A DNA stretch of 19,232 nt from Chrysochromulina tobinii. Its lineage: Eukaryota > Haptophyta > Prymnesiales > Chrysochromulinaceae. Shown here piece by piece: positions 16,142-19,232 of the stretch. The notes under the pieces were generated by a model that saw only the letters and a program-made list of their open reading frames with translations, was not told the origin of the DNA and made no database searches. Position numbers and translations under genes: made by a program. The first letter of the stretch is position 1. Each line of letters opens with the position of its first letter. Where the stretch lies: the NCBI GenBank assembly GCA_001275005.1, contig JWZX01002479.1, positions 1 through 19,232 on the forward strand, given 5' to 3'.

Positions 16142-17006
16142 ATGATAGGCTCTAGTCGATTTTCGGTTTTGTTTGAGACTAGTCTGAATTTTCGGTCGAA
16201 GGCTACGCGCGGAATGCAGGCGCGACTCGGAGAGCGCGGCCAATCATCTCTCGTCACCCTGCGGCAGGAACCGGGCCTGAAGGACGAAATGCATGGCAAA
16301 GATAATGGTGACGGCGAAGAGGCGCAGGCCGCAACTCGAAACCTAATAGCTTTTGCATGCTTCGGCCTGCTGAACAATGTGGTCTTTGCCGTGTCCAATG
16401 CGAGCGCGGGCAGCGTGATGCCAGATGCTGTGGCGCTCGTGTACATCGTCAACACGGCGCCGGGGTTCGTCATCAAGCTCTTCGCGCCGCTGTGGATTGC
16501 TCGTGGCACGTACACCGCCAAGTTCCTCATCGTCTTCCTGAGCCTCGCGGTCAATCTGTTTGTGCTCGTGCTTCCAGGCGTGCCGACGAGCCTCAAGCTG
16601 CTTGGTATCGCGCTGGGCGACATGGGCTCGTCCGCGGGCGAGGCCACGTGCATGGGGCTCACGCAGTTCTATGCGCAGCCACGGCGCCACATCTCCGCCT
16701 TTGCGGCGGGCACGGGCGGCGCGGGCGTGTGCGGCTGGGGCCTACGCATCTTCGTGCTGCAAGATGTGGGCGATTTTGGTTCGGTCTTGCTCAGCTTGCT
16801 CCTCATTCTCTCGTATCTGGCCGTCTACTTTCTCGTGCTCGACACACCCTGGGTCGACGCGACTCCTCTCGATGGAGAGTACTCGCCGCAGGTGGACGAC
16901 GACGACGACGACGAGTTTGGCGGTAGCTCGACCGGCGGTAGCTCGCCCGGCGGTGGCTCGCCCGAGGCTGCTCGCCCGCCAAACGGCACGAGCTTCTTGA
17001 TCCAGG

Positions 17007-17092
<86 letters not shown>

Positions 17093-18931
17093 CAGGCGAG
17101 CCAGGCCGACGGCGACAAGCCGAGGACGGCCACTCCTACTCCCGCGTACTCGCGCCCGCCCTCGGCATGTCCAATGAGCCCACGTAGTGCGCCGGGGAAC
17201 ATGTCGAAAGCCCTCGCTGCCGTCTCGTCACCCTTGCCGGAACGCCGCGCCGCCGCATTCTCGAGCCTCAGCTCCCTTGAAGTCTCTCCGCAAAAGCAGC
17301 GAGATTCGTCCCGAGATTCGACCCGAGATTCGACCCGAGATTCGACCCGAGATTCGACCTCTCCCTCGACTAGCAGGAGCCTCGTTGAGATCTCAAAGCA
17401 GAAGCCGAGCCGAGGTCCTCGGCCCCCTGGCGAAAGCCGTACACTGTCAGCACCGACCGGCGCGGAGGCGTCCCCTGGGCACGGGCTCCATGTGCGCACC
17501 GCGTCCCTGGGCGATGTTTATCCGAACGAGGGCCTGGAGCCGTTGGCGAGCGTGCCGCCGTCGGCGGCGCGCATACCGGCACTGCCGCCGCCCCTTTTCG
17601 ACATCTCCTCCGAGATGGCCTTGTACCGCAGCCACTACCGCTCCTTTCGGCAGGTTTCGTTGAGCGGCGCGGAGCTGCCGAGCGACAGGGATCTCCAATG
17701 GCGACATGGGCCGCTGCCGCCGCCGCCGCTGCCGCCGCTGCCACCACGTGCGCCGCCGTCGTTGACGGGATCGACGGCAGAGAGCGGACCTGGGCCTGCG
17801 GTGTTCCAGTGTGCCCCTCAGCAGGCCGCCGCCGCCGCCGAAATCGCCGCTGCCGTCGCCGCTGCCGCCACTGCCGCTGCCGCCACCACTGCCGCCGCCG
17901 CTGCCGCCATCTCCGCCACCACCTCCGTCGTCGCCACCGTCGCCCCCACCCCCACCGTCGTCACCCCCCCCGCCGTCGCTAAATCCCCTTTTATCGCTCC
18001 GTCCGGCCGCGGCTGGTACAAGGAGCACATGCCCGACCGTTACCGCATGGCTGAGCACGGGCGGCTGCGCCGTGGCATTTCAGAACCACAGCTGCGCCAC
18101 TTTATGCGCTTCGACCCGCTCATGGTGAGTTGGCTGCGTAGCCGTCATCGCAACGGGCAGGGTACTGGTAGCCTGCTCTTCCAACCCGTGCTCGGTCGGA
18201 TCAAGGAGAGCGTTTTTGGCGCCTCGCAGAGCTCGCTCAACGAGGTCATAGGCTCGGACGCCGAGCTCAACCGCGCAAGCCACGTGCTGCGCGGGCGCGT
18301 GGCGGTCAACACCGACCCCCACGACGGCGCCGGCGTGTGCGCGCGCATGGGCCTGCTAGGCGAGCTCTCGACGTACATGGTGCCCCTCTTCCTCGTCTTC
18401 TGGGCCGAGTACGCATGCCAGAGCGGCGCTTGGACGGCCTTCGCGCTGCCCGAGCCGCAGCGCATTGACGACGCCGGCTCTCGCCTCAACGCGTACCACA
18501 CATTCAATCTGCTCTACCAGTGCGGCGTGCTCGTCTCGCGCGCGTCCGGGATGCTCTTCACGCTGCCGCGGCCAGTGCTCCACGCGCTCGTGATGCTCCA
18601 AGTGGCGCTACTGGTCGGTTTTGTGGGCGACGCCGCCACGCAGACGATCACCGGCTGGCCGCTGCATGCGGGCGCGCTCGCAGTCGGGCTCATCGGCGGC
18701 ACGCTGTACGTGCAGATGTTCCTGCTCGTCGACCGCGAGGTTCCCCCCGCCAAGCGCGAGGCCGCGCTCGCGACGTGCACGTGCGCTGACACCGCCGGCG
18801 TGCTCGTGGGCGAGTTCACCGGGCTGCTCGCGCAGTTGTGCCTCTTTGACCACCTGAACCTGCCGGCGCGTGGGCACTGCCCGTGGCCGATGTCCTCAGG
18901 GGCGTCCGGAGCTTTTCGTCGCTCAATCTGA
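16142..18931 (+). CDS. CLN3: CLN3/battenin-family lysosomal/vacuolar membrane protein with a very large loop
   Basis: Up to 929 residues from the ATG at 16142; ATGs at 16214 and 16289 are alternatives, the last leaving a short leader before the first membrane segment. The N-terminal half begins [17 protein letters not shown] (about 66-82), with six hydrophobic segments to about 233. The C-terminal half has the family signatures [10 protein letters not shown] (about 753-762), [20 protein letters not shown] (783-802) and [16 protein letters not shown] (about 871-886), with about five more hydrophobic segments. Animal CLN3 is about 440 residues; here a loop of about 500 residues (234-740) is inserted, with Asp6, ten QAG repeats (288-317), RDST repeats (from 387), poly-Pro and an Ala-rich run (about 562-589). 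CLN3 acts in lysosome/vacuole homeostasis; yeast Btn1 affects vacuolar pH and arginine. Identity is firm; loop function is unknown. Confidence 0.95.
17003..17092 (+). repeat. Ten perfect 9-bp units encoding (Gln-Ala-Gly)10
   Basis: CAGGCGGGC is repeated ten times without a mismatch, then continues as a diverged QAS and QAD unit to 17110. It lies in the CLN3 loop. Lack of synonymous differences between units shows recent expansion or homogenisation. Confidence 0.96.
17300..17359 (+). repeat. Five 12-bp units encoding RDS(S/T)
   Basis: CGAGATTCGACC occurs four times in tandem (17312-17359) after one variant unit (17300-17311). The encoded Arg-Asp-Ser-Thr repeats in the CLN3 loop are charged and offer repeated possible phosphorylation sites. 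Confidence 0.95.
17820..17990 (+). repeat. Imperfect GCC/CCG trinucleotide-rich tract
   Basis: A run dominated by GCC and GCT codons encodes the Ala-rich segment of the CLN3 loop, then Val/Pro/Thr-rich sequence. It is interrupted by other codons, so it is a degenerate microsatellite rather than a pure repeat. Confidence 0.7.
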
Positions 18932-19232
18932 TAGCCAGAGGGAGAGGCCTCACTTAGTCAGTCAGTCAGTTATGTCGCGGTCCGATCCCGCGCTCACCAC
19001 TCCACCGTCTCACCCACAACTGTGTGCGTCGAGTAGTCCAGGCGCTCAGCGTCGTCTCCACGCATGTACTGGAGTATAAGACACGGCAACTAGTATCTAT
19101 CAATCTTAGTAAAAGAGCTAAGAGGCGCGACCTCCAATGCGTGAAGGCCAACTGAGCAGTAAAGTGGGGGAATCTAGCAAGATTCCTGACATGTCCGGAT
19201 TTCCGAGACCCTCCTTGATGTCCGGGAGGGTC
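18932..19232. other. 3' flank of CLN3 to the window edge
   Basis: No coding frame is convincing. There is a short AGTC tandem run (18956-18970) just after the stop codon and an 8-bp inverted repeat at the window edge (GACCCTCC at 19207-19214 with GGAGGGTC at 19225-19232). Whether the latter is part of a larger element cannot be told because the sequence ends there. Confidence 0.5.

Noticed and set aside
17003-17110. CRISPR-like array
   Set aside because: The units are 9 bp, contiguous and coding, with no spacers.
1-19232. Bacterial origin suggested by the UvrD-type helicase and ribokinase
   Set aside because: Two GT-AG introns, CLN3, SET-MYND, and divergent or convergent genes without operon structure show a eukaryotic genome. 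Ancient transfer of individual families remains possible.
19207-19232. Terminal inverted repeat of a transposon at the window edge
   Set aside because: Only an 8-bp hairpin is visible, with no partner elsewhere in the window and no transposase; the sequence ends at the repeat.

Overview
The window reads as nuclear DNA of a GC-rich eukaryotic microbe, most likely an alga with a complex (secondary) plastid such as a haptophyte or pelagophyte. Three things point this way. Two genes only make sense when a short GT-AG intron is removed (92 and 65 nt). The families are eukaryotic: SET-MYND protein, CLN3/battenin, and a SulP transporter with STAS and cyclic-nucleotide-binding-like domains. Four of the eight proteins begin with a secretory signal, one of them followed by a twin-arginine lumen-type segment, as expected when plastid proteins enter through the ER. 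The lineage is inferred from style, not from a marker gene.

Layout: 1-433, AT-richer non-coding DNA with a 37-bp tandem duplication. 434-1990 (-), SMYD-type SET-MYND protein. 2220-3016 (-), a secreted FHA-domain protein with Q/G/Y-rich flanks, one intron. 3017-3660, GT-rich non-coding. 3661-4659 (-), alpha/beta hydrolase with a lumen-type presequence. 4660-5035, divergent promoter region with two hairpins. 5036-8560 (+), large UvrD/Srs2-type DNA helicase. 8844-9659 (+), HAD sugar-phosphatase/mutase-like protein with a signal peptide. 9660-10033, convergent 3' ends. 10034-12399 (-), ribokinase fused to a xylose-isomerase-like TIM barrel, one intron. 12400-12761, promoter/3' flank. 12762-16016 (-), SulP-STAS-CNBD transporter. 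16142-18931 (+), CLN3/battenin with a roughly 500-residue low-complexity loop. 18932-19232, 3' flank ending in a small hairpin.

Functional links: the transporter and CLN3 are divergent and share at most about 125 bp between start codons. The nearest well-known relatives of both in yeast (Vsb1 and Btn1) concern vacuolar basic amino acids, so this may be a co-regulated vacuole/lysosome pair. The HAD protein and the kinase-isomerase fusion are convergent neighbours, both with signal peptides, and could act on the same sugar phosphates. The hydrolase and helicase are divergent without an obvious functional tie.

The most unusual items are the ribokinase-isomerase fusion, its intron bounded by a 15-bp direct repeat, the secreted FHA protein, the SulP/CLN3 head-to-head pair, and a perfect 25-bp inverted repeat inside the transporter coding sequence. 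I found no rRNA, tRNA, CRISPR array or recognisable transposase.
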